Positions 1-7,682 of a stretch of DNA of 26,324 nucleotides are shown in pieces (within the stretch, counting starts at the first letter, position 1; each line of letters opens with the position of its first letter). The translations under genes were made by a program, and so were the position numbers. This DNA is from Cognatazoarcus sp050303815 (GTDB lineage Bacteria > Pseudomonadota > Gammaproteobacteria > Burkholderiales > Rhodocyclaceae). The stretch is from positions 1 through 26,324 of the forward strand of contig JBNLCM010000038.1 in NCBI GenBank assembly GCA_050303815.1. The letters run 5' to 3'. The notes beneath the pieces were generated by a model, which made no database searches, was not told the origin of the DNA, and saw nothing but the letters and a program-made list of their open reading frames with translations.

Positions 1-127
1 CGCGCATCGGCACGCGCAGGTCGGGGCGTGAGCCCTCGACGAAGATCTTGCGCGAGTTGGGCAGCGGCGCGATGGCCGCTTCGTCCACGTGGGCCGAGGC
101 GGCGATGAAGGTGTCGTTGGCGTTCAT
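1..127 (-). CDS. thiC: Phosphomethylpyrimidine synthase ThiC (N-terminus only, cut by window edge)
   Basis: The minus strand from the ATG at 127-125 reads a 42-residue start that includes AHVDEAAIAPLPNSRK and GSRPDLRVPMR, the typical opening of proteobacterial ThiC. ThiC is a radical-SAM enzyme that converts aminoimidazole ribotide to hydroxymethylpyrimidine phosphate, the pyrimidine precursor of thiamine. Only the N-terminal domain is present; the catalytic iron-sulfur part lies beyond base 1. The ribosome binding site AAGGAG (138-133) sits five bases before the ATG. The call is strengthened by the TPP riboswitch directly upstream on the same strand. ThiD, which acts next in the pathway, is encoded at 1855-2700 but as a separate transcription unit. 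Confidence 0.93.
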   Translation of the reverse strand, partial: MNANDTFIAASAHVDEAAIAPLPNSRKIFVEGSRPDLRVPMR

Positions 128-132
128 GGGTT

Positions 133-164
133 CTCCTTGTCGGGGGGGACGGGCTGACAAGGAG
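133..164 (-). promoter_or_regulatory. Shine-Dalgarno-sequestering hairpin, expression platform of the thiC riboswitch
   Basis: CTCCTTGTC and GACAAGGAG form a perfect 9-bp inverted repeat (156-164 and 133-141) around a 14-base loop. The downstream arm contains the thiC ribosome binding site AAGGAG. It lies ten bases downstream of the TPP aptamer. No U-run follows, so control is inferred to be translational: ligand-bound aptamer should allow this hairpin to form and hide the binding site. Confidence 0.75.
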
Positions 165-173
165 CGGTGCAAA

Positions 174-260
174 GCGCTTCCCTGCGTTGGCATTACCCGT
201 ACAGGTTCGAAGGGTCTCTCTCAGCCGGCAGATGGATTCCGCCAGCACCCCTAGCAACGC
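174..260 (-). promoter_or_regulatory. TPP riboswitch aptamer (THI box)
   Basis: Read on the minus strand, the conserved THI-box blocks appear in order: AGGGGTGCTGG near the 5' end, GGCTGAGAGAGACCC in the middle, then ACCTGTACGGGTAATGCC and GCAGGGAAGCGC. A closing P1 helix can form between GCGTT (260-256) and AGCGC (178-174), with one G-U pair. These are the hallmarks of the aptamer that binds thiamine pyrophosphate and represses thiamine synthesis genes. It lies between a candidate promoter and thiC, as expected for feedback control. Confidence 0.95.
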
Positions 261-264
261 CGGG

Positions 265-293
265 AGGTTACGCCGCGCCGAGCGCCCTGTAAA
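265..293 (-). promoter_or_regulatory. Candidate sigma-70 promoter for thiC
   Basis: On the minus strand TTTACA (293-288, five of six matches to TTGACA) is followed after exactly 17 bases by TAACCT (270-265, a weak -10). The predicted start of transcription, about seven bases further on, falls at the first bases of the riboswitch aptamer. That coincidence is the main support; the -10 match alone would not be convincing. Confidence 0.45.
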
Positions 294-350
294 CCGACGG
301 CGACGGGCGTGTCCGGGACTCGCGTCCGCGGCTGCGTACAGACCGTGTCG

Positions 351-381
351 TTGCCTTACGACGGTATGACTGTCCTAGAAT
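351..381 (+). promoter_or_regulatory. Candidate promoter for the sucrose-phosphorylase-like gene
   Basis: TAGAAT at 376-381 matches the -10 consensus in five of six positions. The best -35 is TTGCCT at 351-356, with a long spacer of 19 bases; TTACGA at 355-360 would give 15. Predicted transcription would start about 40 bases before the ATG at 429. It is back to back with the thiC promoter. Confidence 0.35.
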
Positions 382-428
382 GGTCCTCGCCCGCCCGGGG
401 CACACCCCAACACCACCGGGAGCCACCC

Positions 429-1871
429 ATGAGCCTGCGCAAGTCAGTGCAACTGATCGTCTATCCGGACCGGATCGGGCGTGACCTGAAGGACCTGGAG
501 CAATTCCTCGACGGGCCGGTCGGAGAGGCCATCGGAGGCCTCCACCTCCTGCCGCCTTTCCCTTCCAACGCAGACGGGGGGTTTTCGCCCCTGTCGCACC
601 AGGAGATCGACCCGCGCTATGGAAGCTGGGAGGATGTGTCGCGCCTCGCTGCGCGCTACGACCTGTGCCTTGACCTCGTGTTGAACCATATCGCCGACGC
701 GTCGCCCGAATTCCAGGACTTCGTCGCCCATGGCGCGGCATCGAAGCACGCCGGGCTCTTCGTTGACGTGGACGCCATGGGCCCGATCACCTCCGACGAC
801 CTCGCCAAGATCCACATCCGGAAGGAGAAAGAGCCCTTTCGCGACGTCCAGTTCGGCGATGGCACCCGCGGGCGCGTGTGGTGCACCTTTACCGAACATC
901 AGGTCGATCTCGACTACCGCACCGAGCAGACCTTCGCGCTGATGGATGGCAACCTGCGTTTCATGACCGAGCGGGGCGTCAAGCTGTTCCGCCTCGACGC
1001 CTTTGGCTACACGACCAAGCAGATCGGCACCAGCTGCTTCCTGGTCGAGCCGCGGGTGTGGGAGATCCTCGAGTGGTTCCGCGACAGATCGGCCGAGTAC
1101 ACGGCGGAGGTCCTGCCCGAGGTTCACGACCACCCGAGCTGGCAGTACGCCATCGCAGACCGGGGGATGTGGTGCTATGCCTTTGCCCTCCCGCCGCTGG
1201 TGCTCTACTCGCTACTCGACGCGGACAGTCGCTACCTCAAGGGGTGGCTGCGCATGTGCCCGCACCAGCAGGTGACGGTGCTCGACACCCATGACGGCAT
1301 CTGTATCCCGGACGTCGAAGGAATCCTGCCGCCCGAGGCCATCGAGGGCCTGATCGCCAACGTGTCGGAACGGAGCGCGGATCCCATCCTGCGGGGGTCG
1401 GCTGCCAACGTCCATAGCGTGGGCGCCATCTACCAGCTCACCTGCACGTTCTACGACGCCCTCAAGCGGGATGACGATGCCTACATCGCGGCCCGCGCGA
1501 TCCAGCTGTTCGCCCCGGGCATCCCGCAGATCTACTATGTCGGCCTGCTGGCCGGGCAGAACGACGAGGCGCTGATGACCTCGACGGGCGAGCTGCGCGA
1601 CATCAACCGTCACTACTACACGCTGGATGCGGCCAACATCGCGGTCGCCGCACCGGTGGTCCAGCGCTTGCTGGCCCTGATGCGCCTGCGCAGCCATCAT
1701 CCCGCCTTCGAAGGGGCCTTCGAACTCGAGTACTCGAACGACAGCAGCGTGGCCATGGGCTGGCGAGCCGGAGAGGCGTTCTGCCGCGCCCTGATCGACC
1801 TGCGCTTCCGCACCGTCTCGGTCGAGCACAGTGGCCTGGCCGGGGGGGGGGCGATCAGCTTCCGGGCATAG
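429..1871 (+). CDS. Sucrose phosphorylase-like glycoside phosphorylase (GH13 subfamily 18)
   Basis: A 480-residue protein of the alpha-amylase superfamily that matches sucrose phosphorylases in length and motifs. These enzymes transfer the glucosyl group of sucrose, or of a related glucoside, to phosphate and give glucose 1-phosphate. The three catalytic acids are visible: Asp190 in FRLDAFGY (nucleophile), Glu231 in LPEVHDH (acid/base) and Asp289 in VLDTHDG (transition-state stabiliser). The phosphorylase signatures GTSCF, FALPPL, GLLAGQND and RDINRHYYT are also present. No signal peptide, so it should be cytoplasmic. The ATG at 429 is chosen because GGGAG lies six bases upstream and homology starts there; the frame is open back to 309. 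The acceptor cannot be read from sequence: sucrose, sucrose 6-phosphate, glucosylglycerate and glucosylglycerol phosphorylases share this fold. Its 3' end carries a ten-G run and overlaps thiD by 17 bases. Confidence 0.88.
   Translation: MSLRKSVQLIVYPDRIGRDLKDLEQFLDGPVGEAIGGLHLLPPFPSNADGGFSPLSHQEIDPRYGSWEDVSRLAARYDLCLDLVLNHIADASPEFQDFVAHGAASKHAGLFVDVDAMGPITSDDLAKIHIRKEKEPFRDVQFGDGTRGRVWCTFTEHQVDLDYRTEQTFALMDGNLRFMTERGVKLFRLDAFGYTTKQIGTSCFLVEPRVWEILEWFRDRSAEYTAEVLPEVHDHPSWQYAIADRGMWCYAFALPPLVLYSLLDADSRYLKGWLRMCPHQQVTVLDTHDGICIPDVEGILPPEAIEGLIANVSERSADPILRGSAANVHSVGAIYQLTCTFYDALKRDDDAYIAARAIQLFAPGIPQIYYVGLLAGQNDEALMTSTGELRDINRHYYTLDAANIAVAAPVVQRLLALMRLRSHHPAFEGAFELEYSNDSSVAMGWRAGEAFCRALIDLRFRTVSVEHSGLAGGGAISFRA
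1842..1851 (+). repeat. Homopolymeric tract of ten G inside the 3' end of the phosphorylase gene
   Basis: Ten consecutive Gs occupy codons 472-475 of the sucrose-phosphorylase-like gene and encode a Gly-Gly-Gly-Ala stretch nine residues before the stop. Loss of one G would shift reading into a frame open to base 2235, antisense to thiD. The tract lies just beyond the thiD stop codon, so slippage would not change ThiD. Confidence 0.9.
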
Positions 1872-2700
1872 CCCACAGGGCGTGGAAGTGATGGACCGGG
1901 CCGTGCCCGTGGCCGACCTCGAGCTGGCCCGACGCGGCAATGGCGCGCGTCAGGTAGTCCCGGGCCTGCCTGACGGCATGCTCGACCGGGCGGAAGCCGC
2001 CGGCATGGCGGGGCAGCAGGGCCGCCACGGCCGACGCCAGCGTACACCCCGTGCCATGGGTATTCGGGGTGTCGATCCGGCGGGATTCCATCTCGATCAT
2101 CCGGTCGCCGTCAAAGAGAAGGTCGGTCAGTTCGTCGCCCGGGAGATGCCCGCCCTTGAGCAGGATCCAGCGCTCGTCGCCCAGAGGCAACAGCTCCCGC
2201 AGGCGCTCGGCGGCCCGGTACATCTCGCGAACTGATTCCGGCGCACGTTGTGCCAGCAGGACACCCGCCTCCGGCAGGTTTGGCGTCAACATGAAGGTGC
2301 GTGGCAGCAGGGCTTCGCGCAGCATCGCGACCGCGCTGTTGGCCAGCAGGGCGTCGCCACTCTTGGCGACCATCACCGGGTCGCAGACGACCCGCTGGGC
2401 GTCGAAGTGGGCCAGGCGGTCTGCGACCGTGCGCACGGTCGGCGCATCGGCCAGCATCCCCAGTTTGACGGCGTCGATGGCGATGTCGGCGAACAGCGTG
2501 TCGATCTGCTGCTGCAGGAAGTCCTGCGGCGGCACGTGGACCGCGCTGACGTGGCGGGTGTTCTGCGCCGTCAGCGCGGCGACCACGCCGCAGCCATAGG
2601 CGCCCAGCGCCGAAAAGGTCTTCAGGTCGGCGAGCAGGCCGGCTCCACCGCTGGGATCCACCCCCGCGATGCTGACAACCCTGGGAATCGAGCGGTTCAT
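1855..2700 (-). CDS. thiD: Hydroxymethylpyrimidine / phosphomethylpyrimidine kinase ThiD
   Basis: A 281-residue ribokinase-family protein. ThiD phosphorylates hydroxymethylpyrimidine and then its monophosphate, giving the pyrophosphate that is joined to the thiazole in thiamine synthesis; it is cytoplasmic. Visible motifs are SIAGVDPSGGAG (residues 10-21, substrate-binding loop), VCDPVMVAKSG (105-115), TPN (139-141), LKGGH (181-185) and the anion-hole motif GTGC (216-219). The C-terminal GHGHGPVHHF is typical of bacterial ThiD. The ATG at 2700 is preferred because homology begins there and AGAG lies eight bases upstream; a GTG nine bases further out (2709) is an alternative. It stands alone on the minus strand and converges on the phosphorylase gene, with a 17-base overlap. 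No THI box was found upstream. Confidence 0.95.
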   Translation of the reverse strand: MNRSIPRVVSIAGVDPSGGAGLLADLKTFSALGAYGCGVVAALTAQNTRHVSAVHVPPQDFLQQQIDTLFADIAIDAVKLGMLADAPTVRTVADRLAHFDAQRVVCDPVMVAKSGDALLANSAVAMLREALLPRTFMLTPNLPEAGVLLAQRAPESVREMYRAAERLRELLPLGDERWILLKGGHLPGDELTDLLFDGDRMIEMESRRIDTPNTHGTGCTLASAVAALLPRHAGGFRPVEHAVRQARDYLTRAIAASGQLEVGHGHGPVHHFHALWAMPGS

Positions 2701-2823
2701 CGTGATCACTCTGTCATGTCGGATGGCGGAAACACTACCGGAGCCGGGTCCCGATCCTCAAGTCCGCAGCCCAGGTGCCGAAAAAATCGATGAATCCTCG
2801 AAATTCAGTTGTTGGAGTCTGCC

Positions 2824-4437
2824 ATGCGATCCATTCTTCTCGCCCTTGTCGCGACACTCGGTGTCAGCGGCGGCGCTCTGGCCGCCGAATGGGTCGAGAT
2901 TGTTGCAGGCAAGAATCGCCGCGTCGAAATTGACAAAGCCAGCATTCTGCAATCCGACCCGGGCACCAAGGTCGCCTGGGGGCGCATCGTCATGACGGAC
3001 GAGGAGGTCGCACAGGCAGGCTACAAGAGTGTCAAGGCGCTGAATCGCTACGACTGCCGGCAGGGCACGTTCTCCACGATCAAGCGCGTCTATCTCGATT
3101 CGGAACAACACCTGCTGCGCGAAGAGCGGGTCGTCGAGCCGAAGATCATCAAGGTCGCGCCGGGTAGCGTCGATGATCGCCTCTTCCGCGAAGTCTGCCA
3201 GCCGCCGACGGCAACCCAACTGGCGCAACTGGCGGAAGATGCCGCCAGCGCAGCCGAGCAGGCGGCAGCGGCGCCGGCCACGGCCACGGCCGCGGCCGTG
3301 GCCGACGTGACGGCAGACAGCCCCGAGCCGCCGCCGGCGCACACGACCGAAACCGAGACCGAGCGCAGTATCGTGCCGCGCTTCGTCCGGCCCCTGACCG
3401 AGGCTCAGAAGCAGGCCGCGGTCCAGGCCCGGCTCTCGGCGATCGAGCGAGCGTCGGCGCGAAAGGTATCGGATGCGCATGGCAGTGAGCACGCCACGCC
3501 AGCCAAGGGCGAGGACGCGCACGCTGCGGCGAAAGCGGCCAGCCACGCGCCCACGGCGACCGTCGCCCATGACGCGGTGCCCACCCGAAAGGTGGACTCG
3601 CACTCGGAAACGGCCCCGGCCAGAACGGTCACGCGCCATGCGGAACCGGTGAAGCCCAAGGTCGTGCTGGCGCGGGCCGCGCCGACGGATGCCCATGGCG
3701 CGCGAGCGACCAAGGCCAGTACCAAGCGCTCAACGGCCAAGCCCAGCGAGCCGGACCTGTCCCATATCCACTGGGACTACACGGGGCTGGGCGGCCCCGA
3801 CAACTGGGGCAAGCTCAAGCCCGAGTTCGCGACCTGCGGCAGCGGCAACCGCCAATCGCCGATCGACATCAACGACGGTATCCGGGTGGATCTCGCGCCG
3901 ATCGAGTTCAATTATCTGCCCAGCTATTTTCGGATCGTTGACAACGGCCACACGGTGCAGGTCAACCTGGGCACGGGCAGCACGATCCGTGTGATGGGGC
4001 GCACCTACGATCTCCTCCAGTTCCACTTCCATCGACCCTCGGAGTTCAGGATTGGCGGGCGCGGCTACGACATGGAGGCGCACCTGGTGCACCAGGATCT
4101 CGATGGTCGTCTGGCCGTCGTGTCGGTGATGCTGGAGCGCGGAACGGCCCATCCCATCGTGCAGACGCTATGGAACAACCTGCCGCTCGAACAGCAGACC
4201 AGCTACGCGCCCGAGATCGTGATCGACCCTAACGAGCTGCTGCCGGTCGATCGCCGCTATGCCACGTTCATGGGGTCCCTGACGACGCCACCCTGCACCG
4301 AGGGCGTGATGTGGATGGTTATGCGTCAGCCGGTTCAGGTGTCGGTCGAGCAGATCTCGATCTTCTCGCGGCTCCATCCCATGAATGCCCGACCCCTGCA
4401 GGACATGGCCGGTCGCCTGATCAAGATGTCGCGCTGA
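2824..4437 (+). CDS. Exported alpha-carbonic anhydrase with N-terminal surface-adhesin-E-like domain and His-rich linker
   Basis: A 537-residue protein about twice the usual length of a bacterial alpha-carbonic anhydrase. Residues 1-20 form a signal peptide ending in ALA. Residues 22-127 resemble the small surface-adhesin protein E family, with two cysteines (78, 125). Residues 128-313 are a low-complexity Ala/Lys/Thr linker with at least nine histidines. Residues 314-537 are the anhydrase, which interconverts CO2 and bicarbonate. Zinc ligands are His401 and His403 in LLQFHFHRPSEF and His420 in MEAHLVH; Cys338 and Cys491 match the usual disulfide, and SLTTPPCTEG is intact. It should act in the periplasm or at the surface. 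TGGAG lies six bases before the ATG at 2824; two TTG codons slightly upstream are less likely. It is monocistronic and converges on the ABC transporter genes. The enzyme call is firm; the N-terminal domain name is less certain. Confidence 0.92.
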   Translation: MRSILLALVATLGVSGGALAAEWVEIVAGKNRRVEIDKASILQSDPGTKVAWGRIVMTDEEVAQAGYKSVKALNRYDCRQGTFSTIKRVYLDSEQHLLREERVVEPKIIKVAPGSVDDRLFREVCQPPTATQLAQLAEDAASAAEQAAAAPATATAAAVADVTADSPEPPPAHTTETETERSIVPRFVRPLTEAQKQAAVQARLSAIERASARKVSDAHGSEHATPAKGEDAHAAAKAASHAPTATVAHDAVPTRKVDSHSETAPARTVTRHAEPVKPKVVLARAAPTDAHGARATKASTKRSTAKPSEPDLSHIHWDYTGLGGPDNWGKLKPEFATCGSGNRQSPIDINDGIRVDLAPIEFNYLPSYFRIVDNGHTVQVNLGTGSTIRVMGRTYDLLQFHFHRPSEFRIGGRGYDMEAHLVHQDLDGRLAVVSVMLERGTAHPIVQTLWNNLPLEQQTSYAPEIVIDPNELLPVDRRYATFMGSLTTPPCTEGVMWMVMRQPVQVSVEQISIFSRLHPMNARPLQDMAGRLIKMSR

Positions 4438-4529
4438 CGGGCGCACTCGCCTGAGGGCATCGTGCCTGAATCCGTTCGCGACACGGCGCGCCTCTCCGCC
4501 AGGCGTGCAAGGCCGTCGCGGGCGCTCGA

Positions 4530-4557
4530 CTGCCCGGGCAGCCTGACGGCGGGTCAG
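4530..4557 (-). terminator. Small hairpins between convergent carbonic anhydrase and permease genes (weak terminator candidate)
   Basis: The 127-base gap holds a 12-bp perfect palindrome CTGCCCGGGCAG (4530-4541) and a 5-bp stem CTGAC/GTCAG (4543-4557). They come just after the permease stop on the minus strand. No T-run follows on either strand, so termination here is only a guess. Confidence 0.25.
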
Positions 4558-4564
4558 TGCCGGC

Positions 4565-5764
4565 CTACTCGCTGCGCAGGGCGTCCACGGGGTCCAGTGC
4601 CGACGCGCGGCGTGCAGGCAGGACGCCCGCCACGAGGCCGATCAGGATCGACACGATCAGCGCGCCGGTGACGTAGTGCCACGGGATGGCGACGGGCAGG
4701 CCCGGCGCGGCCAGTTGGACGAGGGCCGCGATGCCGGCGCCGAGGGCCAGGCCAAGCAGCCCGCCCAGCAGTGACAGCAGGATGGCCTCGGCAAGGAACA
4801 GCGTAAGGATCGTCCCGCGACGGGCGCCCAGTGCGACCAGCAGGCCGATCTCAGGGGTTCGCTCGGCGACCGCGATGGTCATGATCGTGACGATGCCCAC
4901 CCCGCCCACGAGCAGGGAGATCCCGCCGAGCGCACCCACCGCCGTGGTGAGGATGCCGAGAATCTTCGACAGGCTGCGCAGCATGTCTTCCTGCGTCGTG
5001 ATGGTGAAGTCCTCCCGTCCGTGACGAGCGACCAGCAAGTCGCTGACGGCTTTGGCGATGTCGGCGCTGGCATAGCCGTCCCGATAGCCGAGGTTGATCT
5101 CCATCAGTCCTTCCCGGTCCAGCATCGCCAGGGCCCGCGCGGCGGGAATGAAGACCGAGTCGTCGAGGTCGGTACCGAGGAACTGACCCTTGGGCTCCAT
5201 GACGCCGACGACGCGGTAGCGCTCGCCGGCAATCCGGATGCGTTCGCCGAGCGCGCTGCCCTGGCCGAACAATTCGTGCTTGAGCTTGGCGCCGAGGACC
5301 GCCAGCGCGCGGGCCTGGCGGATGTCGTCGGGCGGCAGGAAGCGGCCGCTGCGCACGCGCATCGAGAAGACGTCGGACATGGCCGGGCCTACACCATAGA
5401 CCGCGCTGCGACGGAGCCGACCGCTGCCCTCGACCTCGGAATTGGCGGAGACGACCGGGGTGGCTGCGGTCACGCCCGGGAGGCGCTCGAGGGCGAGGGC
5501 GTCGTCCAGGGTCAGGGGGCGCGCCGTGGTCGGCAGGCCGGGCGGCCCGCCGCGGGCCGCGGTCTTGCCGGGCACGATCTGGATGACATTGGTACCAAAC
5601 TGGGTGAACTCCGCCAGGACGAAGCGGTGCACGCCTTCTCCGATGGCGGTCAGCAGGATCACCGCGGTCACGCCGACCGCGATTCCGAGCAAAGTCAGGA
5701 AGCTGCGCAGGGGATGTGCCGCGACCGAACGGCCGGTCAGCGAGAGGAAGTCGGTCGCGCGCAT
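4565..5764 (-). CDS. MacB/FtsX-type ABC transporter permease (second of two)
   Basis: A 399-residue membrane protein with MacB-family architecture: one N-terminal transmembrane helix (about residues 19-42), a large periplasmic core domain, then three C-terminal helices in an FtsX domain with the typical ERTPEIGLLVALGARRG segment. Such proteins do not move substrate through the membrane directly; they couple ATP hydrolysis in the cytoplasm to movements in the periplasm (mechanotransmission), as in MacB and LolCE. The ATG at 5764 follows the stop of the upstream permease by one base, pointing to translational coupling; an in-frame ATG at 5788 would add eight residues. It is the last gene of a cluster with a fusion protein, an ATPase and a sister permease. 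The substrate is unknown. Confidence 0.88.
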   Translation of the reverse strand: MRATDFLSLTGRSVAAHPLRSFLTLLGIAVGVTAVILLTAIGEGVHRFVLAEFTQFGTNVIQIVPGKTAARGGPPGLPTTARPLTLDDALALERLPGVTAATPVVSANSEVEGSGRLRRSAVYGVGPAMSDVFSMRVRSGRFLPPDDIRQARALAVLGAKLKHELFGQGSALGERIRIAGERYRVVGVMEPKGQFLGTDLDDSVFIPAARALAMLDREGLMEINLGYRDGYASADIAKAVSDLLVARHGREDFTITTQEDMLRSLSKILGILTTAVGALGGISLLVGGVGIVTIMTIAVAERTPEIGLLVALGARRGTILTLFLAEAILLSLLGGLLGLALGAGIAALVQLAAPGLPVAIPWHYVTGALIVSILIGLVAGVLPARRASALDPVDALRSE

Positions 5765-5765
5765 C

Positions 5766-6977
5766 TCAGCGGTGTGTCGCCAGCGCATCGACCGGGTCGA
5801 GGCGAGCCGCCCGGCGTGCCGGCTGGACGCCGAATACGATTCCGGTCACGAGCGCCGTGAACAGCCCGGCCAATGCCGCCCAGGCCGGCGGATGGGCGGG
5901 CAGCTCGGGCAGAGCGACGCGCAGTGCCGCCGCGCCGGCATAGCCGAGCAGCAGGCCGGCAAGGGCACCCGCCAGCGACAACAGGGCGGCCTCCACCAGG
6001 AAGGTGCGGCGGATGATCGACGCGCTGGCGCCGAGGGCCTTGAGCAGACCGATCTCGCCGGTGCGCTGGGCCACTGCCACCAGCATCACGTTCATGACCA
6101 GGATGCCGGCGACGGCAAGACTGATGGCGCCGATGCCCGCCACTGCCAGGGTGAGGGCCGAAAGAATCCGGTCGAAGGTTCCGAGCACAGCGTCCTGGGT
6201 GAGCAGGGTAATGTCCGACTCGCCATCGTGACGGGCCCGGACGATCCGCTCGACGTCGCCCTTGACGGCGGGAATCGCGTCCCGGTCCCGTGCCTCGACG
6301 AGGATCCGAAACAGCGTATTGGTGTCGAACATCGCCTGGGCAACCGACACGGGGATCAGCACCAGTTCGTCCATGTCCATGCCGAGGCCCTGGCCCGATG
6401 CCTCCAGGACGCCGATCACCCGGAAGCGCCGATCCCCGATGCGCAGATGTGCGCCCAGGGCTGGTTCGGCGCCGAACATCTGCTCGCGCAGCGTGGCGCC
6501 GATGACGGCCCAGTTGCCGCCGTGGCGCAGCCCCTCGTCGGGCAGGAAGCGGCCCTGGGCCACGTGAACCTGCCGGACCCGTCGGAAGTCGGCGTTGGTG
6601 CCGACGACATAGACCGACCGGAGTCGGCCCGCCGTGGAGATCTCGGCGTCGCCGACTACCAGGGGGGCGATCCGGACGACCCCCGGGGCGCGGAGCAATG
6701 CTGCGGCATCATCCAGGGTCAGGTCGCGTGGGGTGGCCGATGAGAGCCCGCCAATCCCCAGGCCGCCCGTCTCGGTCCTGCCGGGCAGCACGATGACGAG
6801 ATTGGACCCCAGTGCGTTGAACTCGCCGACCACGTAGCGGCGTGCGCCGTCACCGAGCGCCGTCAGAATCACCACGGCTGCAACGCCGATGGCCATGGCG
6901 AGGGCCATCAGGGCCGTACGCAGCGGCGCGCCGATCGCCGCGCCGGCAGCGAAGCGGAAGGTGTCGCCCGGTCTCAT
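5766..6977 (-). CDS. MacB/FtsX-type ABC transporter permease (first of two)
   Basis: A 403-residue protein with the same plan as its neighbour: N-terminal helix (about residues 20-42, ALMALAMAIGVAAVVILTAL), a periplasmic core with the conserved LGSNLVIVLPG stretch, and three C-terminal helices with an FtsX signature (QRTGEIGLLKALGAS). The two permeases are clearly related but differ along their length, so they probably form a heterodimer, as LolC and LolE do, rather than being a recent duplication. The ATG overlaps the ATPase stop as ATGA (6977-6974), which shows tight coupling. Role and location are as for the neighbour; the cargo cannot be predicted. Confidence 0.88.
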   Translation of the reverse strand: MRPGDTFRFAAGAAIGAPLRTALMALAMAIGVAAVVILTALGDGARRYVVGEFNALGSNLVIVLPGRTETGGLGIGGLSSATPRDLTLDDAAALLRAPGVVRIAPLVVGDAEISTAGRLRSVYVVGTNADFRRVRQVHVAQGRFLPDEGLRHGGNWAVIGATLREQMFGAEPALGAHLRIGDRRFRVIGVLEASGQGLGMDMDELVLIPVSVAQAMFDTNTLFRILVEARDRDAIPAVKGDVERIVRARHDGESDITLLTQDAVLGTFDRILSALTLAVAGIGAISLAVAGILVMNVMLVAVAQRTGEIGLLKALGASASIIRRTFLVEAALLSLAGALAGLLLGYAGAAALRVALPELPAHPPAWAALAGLFTALVTGIVFGVQPARRAARLDPVDALATHR

Positions 6978-7663
6978 CGGCGTGTCGCCCGCTCGTCGCT
7001 CAGGACAGCGCCGTCTTCCATCGTCACGCAGCGATGGGCGCGCTCGCCCATCGCCGGGTCGTGCGTGACGAGGACGAGTGTCGTGCCGCTGGTGTTCAGC
7101 GCCTCGAGGAGGCGCGTGACCTCGAGTCCGGTGGACCGGTCGAGGTTCCCGGTCGGTTCGTCGGCCAGCAGGATCGCCGGCCGCATGATCGTGGCGCGGG
7201 CAATGGCGACCCGCTGCCGTTGTCCGCCGGAGAGCTGATCGGGCCGGTGGTTGGCCCGCTGGTCGAGTCCGAAATCGACCAGCGCCTGGCGCACGCGCTC
7301 CGCCCGGCGCTCGGGTGGAACGCCCGCAAGCATCATCGGCAGGGCGATGTTTTCAGCCGCCGACAGCCGGGGAATGAGGTGAAAGCTCTGGAAAACGAAG
7401 CCGATCCGGCGGCTGCGCACAGCCGCCTGCTGGTCGGCGTCGAGGGACGTCACGTCGCGTCCCTCAAGGCGGTATGTGCCCTCGTTTGGCAGGTCCAGCA
7501 AGCCGAGCAGATTGAGGAGGGTGGACTTCCCGGAACCGGAGGGCCCCATGACCGCCAGGTACTCGCCCTGGTCGATCGTCAGGTTGATCGACCGCAGGGC
7601 GTGGACCTGGGCATCGCCGAGCTGGAAGATGCGTTCGATGTCCTCGAGTTCGACCTGGGCCAT
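6974..7663 (-). CDS. ABC transporter ATP-binding protein, MacB/LolD type
   Basis: A 229-residue stand-alone nucleotide-binding domain. Walker A is GPSGSGKST (40-48), the Q-loop lies in FVFQSFHLIPRL, the signature LSGGQ is at 144-148, Walker B is ILLADEP (164-170) followed by TGNLD, and the H-loop is His201. The sequence HLIPRLSAAENIALPM is typical of the MacB/LolD/FtsE class. It powers the two permeases encoded next to it. The ATG at 7663 is chosen because family homology begins at MAQVELEDIERIF; the open frame runs upstream to 8035 but there it is only antisense-like shadow inside the fusion-protein gene. The gene starts 19 bases after the fusion-protein stop; its own ribosome binding site is weak. 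Confidence 0.93.
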   Translation of the reverse strand: MAQVELEDIERIFQLGDAQVHALRSINLTIDQGEYLAVMGPSGSGKSTLLNLLGLLDLPNEGTYRLEGRDVTSLDADQQAAVRSRRIGFVFQSFHLIPRLSAAENIALPMMLAGVPPERRAERVRQALVDFGLDQRANHRPDQLSGGQRQRVAIARATIMRPAILLADEPTGNLDRSTGLEVTRLLEALNTSGTTLVLVTHDPAMGERAHRCVTMEDGAVLSDERATRR

Positions 7664-7682
7664 CTCGCGACCGCCTTTCCGC

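Noticed and set aside
5442..6743. 433-codon open frame on the plus strand opposite the two permeases
   Set aside because: Crosses both permease genes and their junction; composition is typical of antisense translation in GC-rich DNA.
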